64,000 bases of DNA from Carboxydothermus pertinax. GTDB taxonomy: Bacteria > Bacillota > Z-2901 > Carboxydothermales > Carboxydothermaceae. Below the pieces are notes generated by a model, which saw only the letters and a program-made list of their open reading frames with translations, was not told where the DNA came from and made no database searches. The stretch is taken from NCBI RefSeq assembly GCF_001950255.1, contig NZ_BDJK01000003.1, positions 62,001 to 126,000 of the forward strand, read 5' to 3'. Shown in pieces: positions 7,017-15,578 of this stretch. The position numbers were made by a program, and so were the translations under genes. The first letter of the stretch is position 1; each line of letters starts with the position of its first letter.

Positions 7017-7157
7017 TGTTGATGGGTTATAAGTGCGGGTCCTTCTGGAAGGGGTAAAGGCTACGGGTCTGGCGAGCCCCGAAATTTTTTTAGCGACAGG
7101 CTCCGAAAATCGATTTCGGTTTCGCTTTCTTAGGTTATCAAGAAAGGTGGTGAAGCC
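7017..7157 (+). other. Probable cos (packaging) region
   Basis: This non-coding 141-base segment precedes the Nu1-like small terminase, the place of cos in lambda-type phages. It holds GGGTCCTTCTGG, a GC-rich block followed by a run of seven T (about 7085-7091), and a 17-base near-palindrome at 7103-7119 (CCGAAA-ATCGA-TTTCGG). GC-rich blocks followed by an AT tract recur upstream of such terminases. The nick positions cannot be read from the sequence. Confidence 0.5.
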
Positions 7158-7733
7158 ATGTCAGAGCAAGGGAAATGGGTGGTCAGTACACCAGAATTAG
7201 CCGAAATACTAAACCTTAGCGAACGACGCATTCAGCAACTTGTTAAAAACGAAATCATTTCAAAAATTGGTAGAGGAAAATTTTATTTGCCGACGGTTGT
7301 GCAAGAATACATTTCTTGGATAAAAACGCAGCTTGGCAATTCAGACGAAGAGCTTGATTTAAAAAAAGAAAAGACCCTTCTGACCAGGGCTCACCGCCAG
7401 AAAGTTGAGTTGGAGCTTCAGATAATGCGGGGCGAACTGCACCGGTCCGAAGATGTCCGCCGAGTTATGAATGACATGCTCGGCGCTTTTCGTGCCCGTT
7501 GCCTCGCAATTCCTACAAAAGCCGCACCAAGATTGCAGGGCAAAACAGATTTAGCAGTCATCCAGGATATTATCAAGAAGGAAGTATATGAAGCTTTGAC
7601 CGAGTTAGCAGACTATGATCCGGAGGTGTTCTATAAACTTAGCAAAGACAAATTGGTCCTGGATGAAGATATAGAAGAAACGGCCGCTGAAAAGGAGATG
7701 CCACGTCGTGGCCGTAAGCAGAAACAAAAATGA
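7158..7733 (+). CDS. Terminase small subunit, Nu1-like
   Basis: 191 residues. The N-terminal winged helix-turn-helix (STPELAEILNLSERRIQQL) is of the lambda Nu1 type, which recognises cosB. A long charged helix follows for subunit and large-terminase contacts. AAAGGTGGTG precedes ATG 7158. It overlaps the large subunit by 26 bases, and the C-terminal basic tail (RRGRKQKQK) lies in that overlap. With the large subunit it would recognise cos and start packaging. Confidence 0.9.
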   Translation: MSEQGKWVVSTPELAEILNLSERRIQQLVKNEIISKIGRGKFYLPTVVQEYISWIKTQLGNSDEELDLKKEKTLLTRAHRQKVELELQIMRGELHRSEDVRRVMNDMLGAFRARCLAIPTKAAPRLQGKTDLAVIQDIIKKEVYEALTELADYDPEVFYKLSKDKLVLDEDIEETAAEKEMPRRGRKQKQK

Positions 7734-9531
7734 ACTATATCGCCTTTTTCGGGAATGTGCAAAGGTCGTATCACCACCTCCGGACCTAACGGTTTCCCAA
7801 TGGGCTGATCTTTACCGCAGACTTTCACCTGAATCTTCGGCAGAGCCTGGACAATGGAGAACTGACAGGGCACCATATCAGCGAGAAATAATGGATGCGG
7901 TAAATGACCCCCTTGTGGAGACAGTGGTTGTTATGACAAGTGCCCAAGTCGGTAAAACGGAAATACTTTTAAATATTATTGGCTATCATATTGATTACGA
8001 TCCAGCGCCTATTATGGTTATACTACCTACACTGGTTATGGCGCAGTCGTTTTCTAAAGACCGTCTTGCACCTATGCTTCGTGATTCGCCTGCTCTTCAA
8101 GGCAAAGTGGCTGATGCTCGAAGCAGGGATAGTGGGAACACGGTACTACACAAGACTTTTCCCGGTGGGCATATTACTATTGTCGGTGCAAATTCACCTT
8201 CCAGTCTTGCCAGTAGACCAATTCGCATTTTGCTTGCAGATGAGGTGGATCGTTTTCCGGCAAGTGCAGGAACTGAAGGTGACCCTTTAACGCTTGCAGA
8301 AAAACGAACTACTACTTTCTGGAATCGTAAAAAGGTATATGTTTCAACGCCCACGATAAAAGGAGTAAGCCGTATTGAGGCAGCTTTTCTTGGTAGCAGC
8401 CAGGAAGAATGGTGTTTGCCCTGCCCTACTTGCGGGGAGTACCAGCCATTAACCTGGGCACAAATACGTTTCGAAGACGCTACAATGGAATGTATCAAAT
8501 GCGGAGCTCGACATGGAGAATTTGAGTGGAAGGCTGGGCAGGGAAAGTGGATCGCAAAGGAACACAATCCCCGTATTCGAGGTTTTCACTTGAACGAATT
8601 AGCAAGCCCTTGGAAAAGATGGACAAAAATTATTGAAGAGTTTCTTGAAGCAAAACGTGGCGGTCCGGAGCAGCTTAAAGCATGGGTTAATACTACACTG
8701 GGTGAAACGTGGGAAGAAGAAGGAGAAGGCGTTGAGACTCATGACCTTATGAAGCGTCGAGAAACATATGACTGTGAGGTTCCAGAAGGAGTATTGCTTT
8801 TGACTGCTGGAGTTGACGTCCAAGACGATCGTTTGGAGGTAGAAGTTGTTGGCTGGGGAGTAGGAAAGGAATCCTGGGGGATAGAGTACCGTGCAATATA
8901 TGGAGACCCAGGACAACAAGCGGTATGGCAGCAGTTGGATGAGTTTTTAAACCGTACCTGGAAATATGTTGATGGTACTGCGATAGGAATAGCCTGTGCA
9001 TGTATCGACTCTGGTGGCCATTTTACCCAGCAGGTATATGATTTTTGCAAACCCCGAGAACACCGAAGAATCTTTGCAATTAAAGGGCAGGGAGGAGCAG
9101 GACTTCCGCTTGTTGGAAGAGCTACGCGTAATAATAGAAAGCGCGTCTTGCTTTTCCCGGTCGGTGTAGATACGGGAAAAGAATTAATCATGTCGCGGTT
9201 AAAAGTAGAAGAAGAAGGACCGGGATATTGCCACTTTCCGCGAGAACCAGAGAAAGGATATGACCAAGCTTATTTTGATGGGCTAACTTCTGAAAAAAGG
9301 GTTCTTCGTTATCATAAAGGACGGCCCAGATTTGAATGGATAAAGCGACCAGGTACCCGTAATGAACCTTTGGACTGCCGTAACTATGCTACGGCAGCGT
9401 TAGAGATTTTAAACCCTAACTTAGAAGCCCTTGCAAAAGCACCAAAAAAAGATTACTACAAGCAAAATGCCCCGATGACAGGTGCACCTTCAAGAAGAAG
9501 GCGAATCCTGAGCCGGGGCATCAGTGTTTAG
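7708..9531 (+). CDS. Terminase large subunit, GpA family
   Basis: 607 residues, ATP-driven packaging motor and cos nuclease. The ATPase domain shows the Walker A variant MTSAQVGKT (about 76-84) and Walker B ILLADEVDR (about 174-182). A zinc-like insert follows (CLPCPTC near 236-242 and CIKC near 262-265), then a C-terminal nuclease domain with Asp residues in TAGVDVQDDRLEVEVVGWG. The start is GTG 7708 with AAAGGAGA nine bases upstream, inside the small-subunit gene. GpA-type terminases are typical of lambda-like heads, matching the genes downstream. Confidence 0.95.
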   Translation: MAVSRNKNELYRLFRECAKVVSPPPDLTVSQWADLYRRLSPESSAEPGQWRTDRAPYQREIMDAVNDPLVETVVVMTSAQVGKTEILLNIIGYHIDYDPAPIMVILPTLVMAQSFSKDRLAPMLRDSPALQGKVADARSRDSGNTVLHKTFPGGHITIVGANSPSSLASRPIRILLADEVDRFPASAGTEGDPLTLAEKRTTTFWNRKKVYVSTPTIKGVSRIEAAFLGSSQEEWCLPCPTCGEYQPLTWAQIRFEDATMECIKCGARHGEFEWKAGQGKWIAKEHNPRIRGFHLNELASPWKRWTKIIEEFLEAKRGGPEQLKAWVNTTLGETWEEEGEGVETHDLMKRRETYDCEVPEGVLLLTAGVDVQDDRLEVEVVGWGVGKESWGIEYRAIYGDPGQQAVWQQLDEFLNRTWKYVDGTAIGIACACIDSGGHFTQQVYDFCKPREHRRIFAIKGQGGAGLPLVGRATRNNRKRVLLFPVGVDTGKELIMSRLKVEEEGPGYCHFPREPEKGYDQAYFDGLTSEKRVLRYHKGRPRFEWIKRPGTRNEPLDCRNYATAALEILNPNLEALAKAPKKDYYKQNAPMTGAPSRRRRILSRGISV

Positions 9532-9548
9532 AAAGGCGGTGAAAAGGC

Positions 9549-9776
9549 ATGTCGTGGACGCTTGATGAGGCCAAACAGCACCTGAGAGCCTGGCTTGAAG
9601 CTGAACTGGCAGTATCAACAGGTCAAAAATATAAAATAGGTACCAGGGAATTGACCCGAGCAGACCTTGGAGAAATTGCAGAAAGAATCCGTTTTTGGAG
9701 CAATGAAGTGGCAAGATTAGAACAAGGGAGGGGGCGCGGGGCCCGTGTCCTGCGGGTTGTACCGCGAGACCTATGA
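9549..9776 (+). CDS. DUF6148 head protein (gpW-position)
   Basis: 75 residues, opening MSWTLDEAKQHLRAWLEAE and containing VSTGQKYKIGTRELTRADL, features I know from the DUF6148 family of phage proteins. It is placed between large terminase and portal, where lambda has gpW, the head-completion protein; the size also matches. Its stop overlaps the portal ATG by 4 bases. Assignment to head completion rests on position and size. Confidence 0.75.
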   Translation: MSWTLDEAKQHLRAWLEAELAVSTGQKYKIGTRELTRADLGEIAERIRFWSNEVARLEQGRGRGARVLRVVPRDL

Positions 9777-11326
9777 ACATTTTCGATAAAGTAGTAGAAA
9801 TTTTATCTCCTGAAAGATATTTACGTCGACAGGCAGCAAGGCAAGCTATAAAGGTCTTGAATAGCGGCTATTCTAATCATGGCGCCAGTAAGACAAAAAA
9901 GTCTCTTTTGGGCTGGAACTATAAAGGCGGTTCTCCGGACGATGATATTACGGATAATTTGGATATCTTGCGACAACGTTCCAGGGACCTTTATATGGGC
10001 GCTCCACTGGCTACCGGTGCGCTAAAAACTTATCGTACAAACGTTGTGGGTTTCGGTCTACGACTTAAAGCCCAGATTGATGCAGAATTCTTAGGAATGG
10101 ACCCTGAGGAAGCTGACGAGTGGGAAAAAACAGCCGAACGAGAGTTTGCGCTTTGGGCTAAGGACTGTGATGCTACAAGAATGATGGACTTTTATGAAAT
10201 GCAGGCCCTGGTTTTTTTGTCCATGCTCATGAGCGGCGATGTTTTTTGCGCTTTACCTATGATTCAGCGACCAGGTAACCCGTATTTGTTAAAAATATCC
10301 TTAATTGAGGCAGACCGGGTGTGTAATCCACCAGAAATTACAGACGAAAGAGTGCGTGGTGGTATTGAAGTTGACCAGTATGGTGCTCCGGTGGCTTATT
10401 ACATTGCGCAGAAACACCCCCTCGATAAATACGCAATGGGGAAAAATAAATGGATTCGGGTACCGGCTTTTGGCGAAAAAACTGGCCGCAGAAACATCCT
10501 TCATATTATGGAATTCGAGCGACCTGGTCAGCGACGTGGAGTACCAATACTTGCTCCGGTGATTGAGACGTTAAAACAGCTTACACGGTATAGTGAAGCA
10601 GAATTAATGGCGGCGGTTATTTCTGGTATGCTAACTGTATTTATTACATCAAACACCCCGGAAACACCTCTTGGAGAAAGTATTCCTTTGGAACAGCAGA
10701 TAGATACTGCTGATCAGAATAGTTACGAATTGGGTAATGGTGCAATTATCGCTTTAGCTCCGGGTGAGGATGTCAAAGAGGTCAATCCCAATCGTCCCAA
10801 CACAGCTTTTGATAGTTTTGTAACGTCAATGAGCAGGCAGATAGGGACTGCATTAGAAATACCCCATGAATTGTTAATTAAACACTTTACTGCTTCCTAT
10901 TCGGCAAGTCGGGCTGCTCTTTTAGAAGCCTGGAAAGCATTTAGGATGCGCAGAACGTGGCTTGCAGCGAAATTCTGTCAGCCCATTTATGAGGAATTCT
11001 TAATTGAAGCGGTAGCCAGAGGGCGGATTAAGGCCCCTGGCTTTTTTGATGATCCGGCCATTAGGATGGCTTATTGCGGGGCAGAATGGCACGGCCCGAG
11101 CCAGGGACAAATTGACCCACTAAAAGAAGTAAATGCGGCTGCTTTACGAGTAAAAGAAGGTTTTTCAACCAGGGCACGGGAAGCAGCCGAACTTACTGGA
11201 AGTGATTTCGAGCGTATTGTTCGCCAGCGAGCCCGTGAAGAACGAATGATGAGAGAAGGAGGGTTGACCGGTGGTCCAACAGGGGAAGAAGTTCTGGCAG
11301 TTCCGAGCGTTGACAACGAAGAATGA
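9773..11326 (+). CDS. Portal protein, lambda gpB family
   Basis: 517 residues. The protein forms the dodecameric portal ring at one head vertex, through which DNA enters and to which the tail attaches. The family's early part (RSRDLYMGAPLATGALKTYRTNVVG) and the conserved late part (FTASYSASRAALLEAW) are clear. The C-terminus overlaps the protease start by 56 bases, as in many lambda-type modules. No truncation is seen. Confidence 0.95.
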   Translation: MNIFDKVVEILSPERYLRRQAARQAIKVLNSGYSNHGASKTKKSLLGWNYKGGSPDDDITDNLDILRQRSRDLYMGAPLATGALKTYRTNVVGFGLRLKAQIDAEFLGMDPEEADEWEKTAEREFALWAKDCDATRMMDFYEMQALVFLSMLMSGDVFCALPMIQRPGNPYLLKISLIEADRVCNPPEITDERVRGGIEVDQYGAPVAYYIAQKHPLDKYAMGKNKWIRVPAFGEKTGRRNILHIMEFERPGQRRGVPILAPVIETLKQLTRYSEAELMAAVISGMLTVFITSNTPETPLGESIPLEQQIDTADQNSYELGNGAIIALAPGEDVKEVNPNRPNTAFDSFVTSMSRQIGTALEIPHELLIKHFTASYSASRAALLEAWKAFRMRRTWLAAKFCQPIYEEFLIEAVARGRIKAPGFFDDPAIRMAYCGAEWHGPSQGQIDPLKEVNAAALRVKEGFSTRAREAAELTGSDFERIVRQRAREERMMREGGLTGGPTGEEVLAVPSVDNEE

Positions 11327-12356
11327 AGCGGAGTTGCTGTTATATGGTCCAATCAGCGAAACTACTTGGCTGGGTGATGAAGTAACTCCAAAACAATTTG
11401 CAGAGGACTTAAAGGCACTGGGTGATATTACCAATTTAACAGTGAGAATTAACAGCGGTGGAGGCGATGTTTTTGCGGCTCAGGCAATCTATTCGGTTCT
11501 GAAAAGCCATCCAGCAAAAGTTACGGTATATGTAGACGGGTTAGCTGCCAGCGCAGCATCGGTAATTGCAATGGCCGGAGATGTGGTTATCATGCCCAAA
11601 AATGCAATGATGATGGTGCATAATCCCTGGACTATTGGGATAGGCAATTCTAACGATTTTAGGAAATTAGCAGATGATCTGGATAAAATCCGGGAAGGGA
11701 TGATTGCTGCATATCAAGCTAAGGCCAATATTGAACGAGAAAAGTTAATAGAATTGCTGGATGCTGAAACGTGGATGACTGCAGATGAAGCTCTGGAATA
11801 TGGCTTTATTGACCAGATAGATGAAAAGATACAGGTTGCTGCTTCTATTAAAGGAAATGTACTTTATGTAAACGGCCTGGACATTGATTTATCCAGGTTT
11901 AAAAATAAACCAAAGGTGCCTGAGATGGCACCGGAAGCTCGAAAGGAGGTGAAGAAAATGGATTTAACAGCAGAAATTTTGGCTAAAGAATATCCGGAGT
12001 TATATGCCGAGATACGAAAGCAGGCCTATGAAGAGGGTAAAGAAGTCGGGATTATGGCTGAAAGAGAAAGATTTAAGGCTTTACAAGAGTTAGAAGTTCC
12101 TGGGAATGAAGAAATCCAGGAAATTCTAAACAAAGCCCGATATGAAACTGGCCAAACTGCTGACGATGTGGCTATGAAAATTGTTAGCATCTTAAAAAAT
12201 CAAAGATATAACTTACTCAACAACTTAGTACAGGATGCTGCTGTTTTAAAGAATATTGAACCAGCCCCCACACCAATGAAAGATGAGGATGCTGAAAGAA
12301 AAGCTTTTGCAGAAAAAATGGCCAAAGCGGCCAATAAAAAGCGAGGTGTTGAATAA
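11271..12356 (+). CDS. Head maturation protease, ClpP-like (S14), with scaffold domain
   Basis: 361 residues. The N-terminal ClpP-like domain has the oxyanion strand RINSGGGDVFAAQAI, the probable nucleophile Ser at about 94 (GLAASAAS) and the His at about 117 (MMVHNPW). The C-terminal third is highly charged and helical, like scaffold domains. It starts at GTG 11271 with GGAGGG upstream, inside the portal gene. It would process portal or scaffold proteins during head maturation. A strong internal start for the scaffold part is listed separately. Confidence 0.93.
   Translation: MVQQGKKFWQFRALTTKNEAELLLYGPISETTWLGDEVTPKQFAEDLKALGDITNLTVRINSGGGDVFAAQAIYSVLKSHPAKVTVYVDGLAASAASVIAMAGDVVIMPKNAMMMVHNPWTIGIGNSNDFRKLADDLDKIREGMIAAYQAKANIEREKLIELLDAETWMTADEALEYGFIDQIDEKIQVAASIKGNVLYVNGLDIDLSRFKNKPKVPEMAPEARKEVKKMDLTAEILAKEYPELYAEIRKQAYEEGKEVGIMAERERFKALQELEVPGNEEIQEILNKARYETGQTADDVAMKIVSILKNQRYNLLNNLVQDAAVLKNIEPAPTPMKDEDAERKAFAEKMAKAANKKRGVE
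11958..12356 (+). CDS. Nested scaffold protein (Nu3-like) from an internal start
   Basis: AAAGGAGGTGAAGAAA directly precedes an in-frame ATG at 11958, one of the best binding sites in the window, in the middle of the protease gene. The product would be 132 residues of charged helices (EEGKEVGIMAERERF and onward), the C-terminal part of the protease. Lambda uses the same trick, with Nu3 scaffold nested in gene C. Expression is inferred from the site's quality and from the lambda precedent. Confidence 0.75.
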   Translation: MDLTAEILAKEYPELYAEIRKQAYEEGKEVGIMAERERFKALQELEVPGNEEIQEILNKARYETGQTADDVAMKIVSILKNQRYNLLNNLVQDAAVLKNIEPAPTPMKDEDAERKAFAEKMAKAANKKRGVE

Positions 12357-12712
12357 TGAGTGAAATTTATACTCCCGATAACCTTTTTGCAGGGCATGTA
12401 ATGCCAAAAGTAACTGATGTTGGGACTATTGCTGCAGGTCAAAATCTTCCAAGGGGAGCCGTCCTCGGCAGGGTGACTGCCGACGGCAAGCTAAAATTAG
12501 TTGACAAAGCTGCTACTGACGGCAGTCAGAACGTTTATGCTATTTTGGCTGAAGCAACTGACGCCACAACTGCTGATAAAGTGGCACCTATTTACCTTAC
12601 CGGCGAGTTTAACGAAAACGCTTTAACCCTTGCAGCAGGAACAACTGTGGCGGATATAAAAGCTTCTGCCCGGGCTGTTGGGATATTTATTAAGTCAGCT
12701 GTTAAGGCATAG
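12356..12712 (+). CDS. Head decoration protein, gpD family
   Basis: 118 residues, lambda gpD-like. It has the family's PRGAVLGRVTADGKLKL strand and the late hydrophobic strand ending in AVGIFIK. Trimers of this protein cap and stabilise the expanded capsid. The ATG overlaps the protease stop (TAATGA), so translation is coupled. Its place between protease and capsid gene is the lambda order C-Nu3-D-E. Confidence 0.9.
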   Translation: MSEIYTPDNLFAGHVMPKVTDVGTIAAGQNLPRGAVLGRVTADGKLKLVDKAATDGSQNVYAILAEATDATTADKVAPIYLTGEFNENALTLAAGTTVADIKASARAVGIFIKSAVKA

Positions 12713-12730
12713 ATGAGGAGGGGATAATAA

Positions 12731-13747
12731 ATGCCTATTGATCTTTTTTCTACCCGTACAATGTTGGAAGCCGTCCAGCAGATGCAGCCAGTGAGGACCT
12801 TTCTGAAAAGCACATTTTTCACCAACGAGAAGACATTCGATACTGAGTATGTGGATGTTGATATTATTAAAGGCAAAAGGCGGATGGCTCCATTTGTAAG
12901 TCCAAAAATAGGTGGGAAAGTTGTTGAGAGGCAAGGATATCGTACTAATACCTATAAAGCTCCTATGCTTGCACCTAAGTTGCCAACGACTGCTGAGCAA
13001 TTATTAAAACGCTTGCCTGGAGAGCCTCTTTATTCTGGCATGTCTCCGGAGGACCGGGCAGCGGAACAGCTTGGCAGAGACCTTGCCGAATTAGATGAAA
13101 TCATTACCCGACGGGAAGAATGGATGTGTGCCCAGGCGTTGTTTACCGGGCAAATTCATATTACCGGAGATGGAGTAGACGAAGTAATTGACTTTGGACT
13201 CACCAATAAAGAAGTCCTTACCGGAACCGCAAAGTGGAGCGACCCGAACTCTGACCCTTTGGCCGACTTGAAGCGCTGGCGTCAGGCTATTATTAAGGCT
13301 TCCGGATTTAGCCCTGATATAGTAATTATGGCTTCTGACGTGCTTGATGCTTTTCTTGGTCACAGCAAAATTCAGCAGTTGCTTGATCTAAGACTGGTTG
13401 ATACCGGGCAGATTAATCCGCAAACCTTGCCTAACGGTACCACCTATATCGGCCGTATTGCAGAGTTAGGGGTCAATATTTACACCTACGACGAGTGGTA
13501 CCTTGATGATGATGGCAACGAAAAGCCGATGGTACCTGAAAAAACGGTACTTATGGCCAGCACTTCCGCAAGATTTGACCTCTTATATGGTGCTTACGTT
13601 GACGTCGAAGAAGGTGTGTTTGATTTACCACGGGTGCCCAGGTCCTGGGTGGAAAAAGATCCTTCGGTGCGCTGGGTGCAGATGATTTCCCGTCCGCTGC
13701 CAGTGCCGCAGCACATTGACAGCCTTTATGTTGCTACGGTCCTGTAG
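12731..13747 (+). CDS. Major capsid protein, gpE family
   Basis: 338 residues, HK97-fold capsid protein of the lambda gpE family. It opens with the usual MPIDLFSTRTMLEAVQQM, and has the E-loop/P-domain region (GPWKGKRRMAPFVSP-like; here IIKGKRRMAPFVSP) and a C-terminal A-domain ending in ISRPLPVPQHIDS. GAGGAGGGG precedes ATG 12731. Full length, no frameshift seen. Confidence 0.93.
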   Translation: MPIDLFSTRTMLEAVQQMQPVRTFLKSTFFTNEKTFDTEYVDVDIIKGKRRMAPFVSPKIGGKVVERQGYRTNTYKAPMLAPKLPTTAEQLLKRLPGEPLYSGMSPEDRAAEQLGRDLAELDEIITRREEWMCAQALFTGQIHITGDGVDEVIDFGLTNKEVLTGTAKWSDPNSDPLADLKRWRQAIIKASGFSPDIVIMASDVLDAFLGHSKIQQLLDLRLVDTGQINPQTLPNGTTYIGRIAELGVNIYTYDEWYLDDDGNEKPMVPEKTVLMASTSARFDLLYGAYVDVEEGVFDLPRVPRSWVEKDPSVRWVQMISRPLPVPQHIDSLYVATVL

Positions 13748-13759
13748 GCGGTGGTTAAC

Positions 13760-13954
13760 ATGGCTATAAAAGCTTTATGGAGGATAAAAGCTGGCAACAT
13801 GATTTATGAGCCCGGTAGTATCATTACCGGGCTCAATACCTTAGAAGAGGAAGAATTAGTGGCACTTAGGGCGGCTGAAAAAGTTAAGGAGGAAGTAATT
13901 AACGAAGAACTTAAACATGAACAGGAACAAGGTCCCAAGAAAAAACGGAAGTAG
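13760..13954 (+). CDS. Small head-tail region protein
   Basis: 64 residues from ATG 13760 (GGCGGTGG upstream; an in-frame GTG at 13751 is too close to that site). It has a short beta-like start (ALWRIKAGNMIYEPGSII) and a Lys/Glu-rich helical tail (KKKRK end). Position after the capsid gene corresponds to lambda FI or to short head-tail connectors. Function is not assigned from sequence. Confidence 0.65.
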   Translation: MAIKALWRIKAGNMIYEPGSIITGLNTLEEEELVALRAAEKVKEEVINEELKHEQEQGPKKKRK

Positions 13955-13963
13955 TGAGTGTTT

Positions 13964-14287
13964 ATGGTGACGTTTAAAGATTTTATAACACGGGATTTAG
14001 TTACTTTCTTTAATTTAAATGAGTTTGCCGAATTGCACAATATAGATGGCCGGGAAGTACCTGCAATTGTTGATAGCGATATCCTGAAAATCAGAAGTGA
14101 CAACAGATATGAGCGTTTCGATGGAGTTTACAAAGGAGAAGTAACCGTATATGTTAGGGCGAGCGACTTTGTGAACCGGCCGGTATTTGGGCAGCATTTG
14201 CGGCTTGATGGAAAGCTGTACCTTGTTGTGGAATGTAATGAAGTATCTGGCGTCTTGGAAATTGTACTGGGAGCGAATGAATCATGA
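13964..14287 (+). CDS. Head-tail connector-like protein (gpFII position)
   Basis: About 107 residues; both ATG 13964 and GTG 13958 are possible and no strong binding site decides. The second half is a beta-rich barrel-like pattern (GEVTVYVRASDF, QHLRLDGKLYLVVECNEVSG) seen in lambda FII-type head-tail joining proteins. It is followed with overlap by the minor tail Z gene. Function from position and fold pattern only. Confidence 0.65.
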   Translation: MVTFKDFITRDLVTFFNLNEFAELHNIDGREVPAIVDSDILKIRSDNRYERFDGVYKGEVTVYVRASDFVNRPVFGQHLRLDGKLYLVVECNEVSGVLEIVLGANES

Positions 14288-14847
14288 TTACGGTTAGCGC
14301 TGAACAAATGGAAAGGGCTGAGTTACTGCTTAAAGGGATTCCTAAAGGAGTTGAGAAAGCAGTAGCTGCTGCTCTTAATCGAGCTGCCGAAGGAGCAAGA
14401 ACAGCTGCGGTAAAAAAAGTACGTGAACGTTATTACATCAAAGCAAAAGATGTAAGAGATACGATTGAAATAAAGAAAGCAACGATAAGTAATCCAGTTG
14501 CTCTTATAAGAGCTTCTGGAAGTCCAATTGCACTGTCAAAATTTCGAATTACCCCATCTGCTCCCCCGGCAAAAAGACGTAAAAAACCAATAATTGCAAG
14601 GGTAGTGAGGGGAGAAGGCGGGCCAATAAAAGGAGCTTTCGTGGCAAGAATGCAATCAGGGCATATAGGAGTATTCAGGCGCGTTGGGAAGGAACGCTTG
14701 CCTATTACCGAACTTTACGGCCCTTCAGTTCCCCAGATGCTTGGCCATGAGACGGTTACGGAGTATATCGAGCAAATAGCCAGGGAACGGTTAGAAAGCC
14801 GGCTGGAACACGAGATAAACCGCATATTAAGGGGCGTGGGTAAATGA
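14284..14847 (+). CDS. Minor tail protein Z family
   Basis: 187 residues, of the gpZ-like family. It starts with a helix of ALNRAAEGARTAAVKKVRERYYIKA type that defines the group, then a Pro/Lys-rich linker (PSAPPAKRRKKP) and GAFVARMQSGHIGVFRR. In lambda gpZ is needed to make the tail competent for joining. It overlaps its neighbours by 4 bases on each side, so the four genes 13964-15574 are tightly coupled. Confidence 0.85.
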   Translation: MITVSAEQMERAELLLKGIPKGVEKAVAAALNRAAEGARTAAVKKVRERYYIKAKDVRDTIEIKKATISNPVALIRASGSPIALSKFRITPSAPPAKRRKKPIIARVVRGEGGPIKGAFVARMQSGHIGVFRRVGKERLPITELYGPSVPQMLGHETVTEYIEQIARERLESRLEHEINRILRGVGK

Positions 14848-15302
14848 TTACACCAGTTATTTTGATAGATGAGTTAAAGACGTTTATTGAAGAAGTAGTT
14901 CAAAATTATAGACTGGAAACGAACCAGCAAAATAACGTAAAACCGCCCCAGGTAGTTACAGGCTATTTGCCGCCAAAAAATTCAGGACCGGACCCGGATT
15001 TCCCTTTTGTAATAGTGCGGTTGGCTGAGGGAGTAGATAAAGAGGAAGGAGCTACTGTTACCGTTAAGATTATTGTTGGTGCTTATTCAGAGGATTCGCA
15101 GCAAGGATGGCGCGATGCTGCCAATATGATTCAGCGTATCTGGCAAGAACTTTTTAAGCGGCGGGTAATAGCCAGAAAATTTCGAGTTGAATATCCAATG
15201 AAGTTTGAAATTCCTGAAGAGCAGCCGTATCCTCACTGGATCGGGGTCATGACTACTGTTTGGACGGTTGCTCATCCTGTAATGGAGGAGGTTGATTTAT
15301 GA
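14844..15302 (+). CDS. Tail terminator-like protein
   Basis: 152 residues with an alpha-beta pattern: N-terminal helix (VILIDELKTFIEEVVQNY), a central strand (FPFVIVRLAEGVDKEE) and a helix containing DAANMIQRIWQELF. Proteins of this pattern at this place are tail terminators (gpU/Lin-like) in contractile phages. That is inferred from context and not from a clear motif. AAGAACTGG-type signals are absent; it overlaps both neighbours. Confidence 0.55.
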   Translation: MITPVILIDELKTFIEEVVQNYRLETNQQNNVKPPQVVTGYLPPKNSGPDPDFPFVIVRLAEGVDKEEGATVTVKIIVGAYSEDSQQGWRDAANMIQRIWQELFKRRVIARKFRVEYPMKFEIPEEQPYPHWIGVMTTVWTVAHPVMEEVDL

Positions 15303-15574
15303 GCGGCAAGAATACAAAATCCGCTCCCAAATCTGAGAGGATAATTTACTGCGGCCCAAATATTCCAGGAGGTATTCTGCAACGCTACACAGTATATAAA
15401 GGCGGTTTGCCATCCCATCTTGGCGAGCTTTTTGAAAAATGCCCGGCAGTAAAAAGGTTATTTGTTTCAGTAGAAGATTTAGCCAGGGTTGAGACTGCTA
15501 TTGCAACCAAGGGAACACCGGAGCATTCCGCTTTTCAAGAAGTGCTCCAATTTACAATGAAAGGTGGTGCCTAG
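15299..15574 (+). CDS. Small tail-region protein, function unknown
   Basis: 91 residues with a Lys/Ser-rich start (SGKNTKSAPKSER) and a compact domain (IIYCGPNIPGGILQRYTVY). GAGGAGG lies just before ATG 15299. Short genes of this type commonly precede the sheath gene in contractile phages of Firmicutes. No function can be given from sequence. Confidence 0.6.
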   Translation: MSGKNTKSAPKSERIIYCGPNIPGGILQRYTVYKGGLPSHLGELFEKCPAVKRLFVSVEDLARVETAIATKGTPEHSAFQEVLQFTMKGGA

Positions 15575-15578
15575 TTAG

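Noticed and set aside
8097-9191. Several minus-strand frames across the large terminase gene
   Set aside because: No binding sites, Ser/Pro/Cys-rich translations typical of antisense frames of a real gene.
14844-15574. Naming these two genes as proven tail terminator and sheath initiator
   Set aside because: Position suggests it but no clear motif was seen, so only tentative calls are given.
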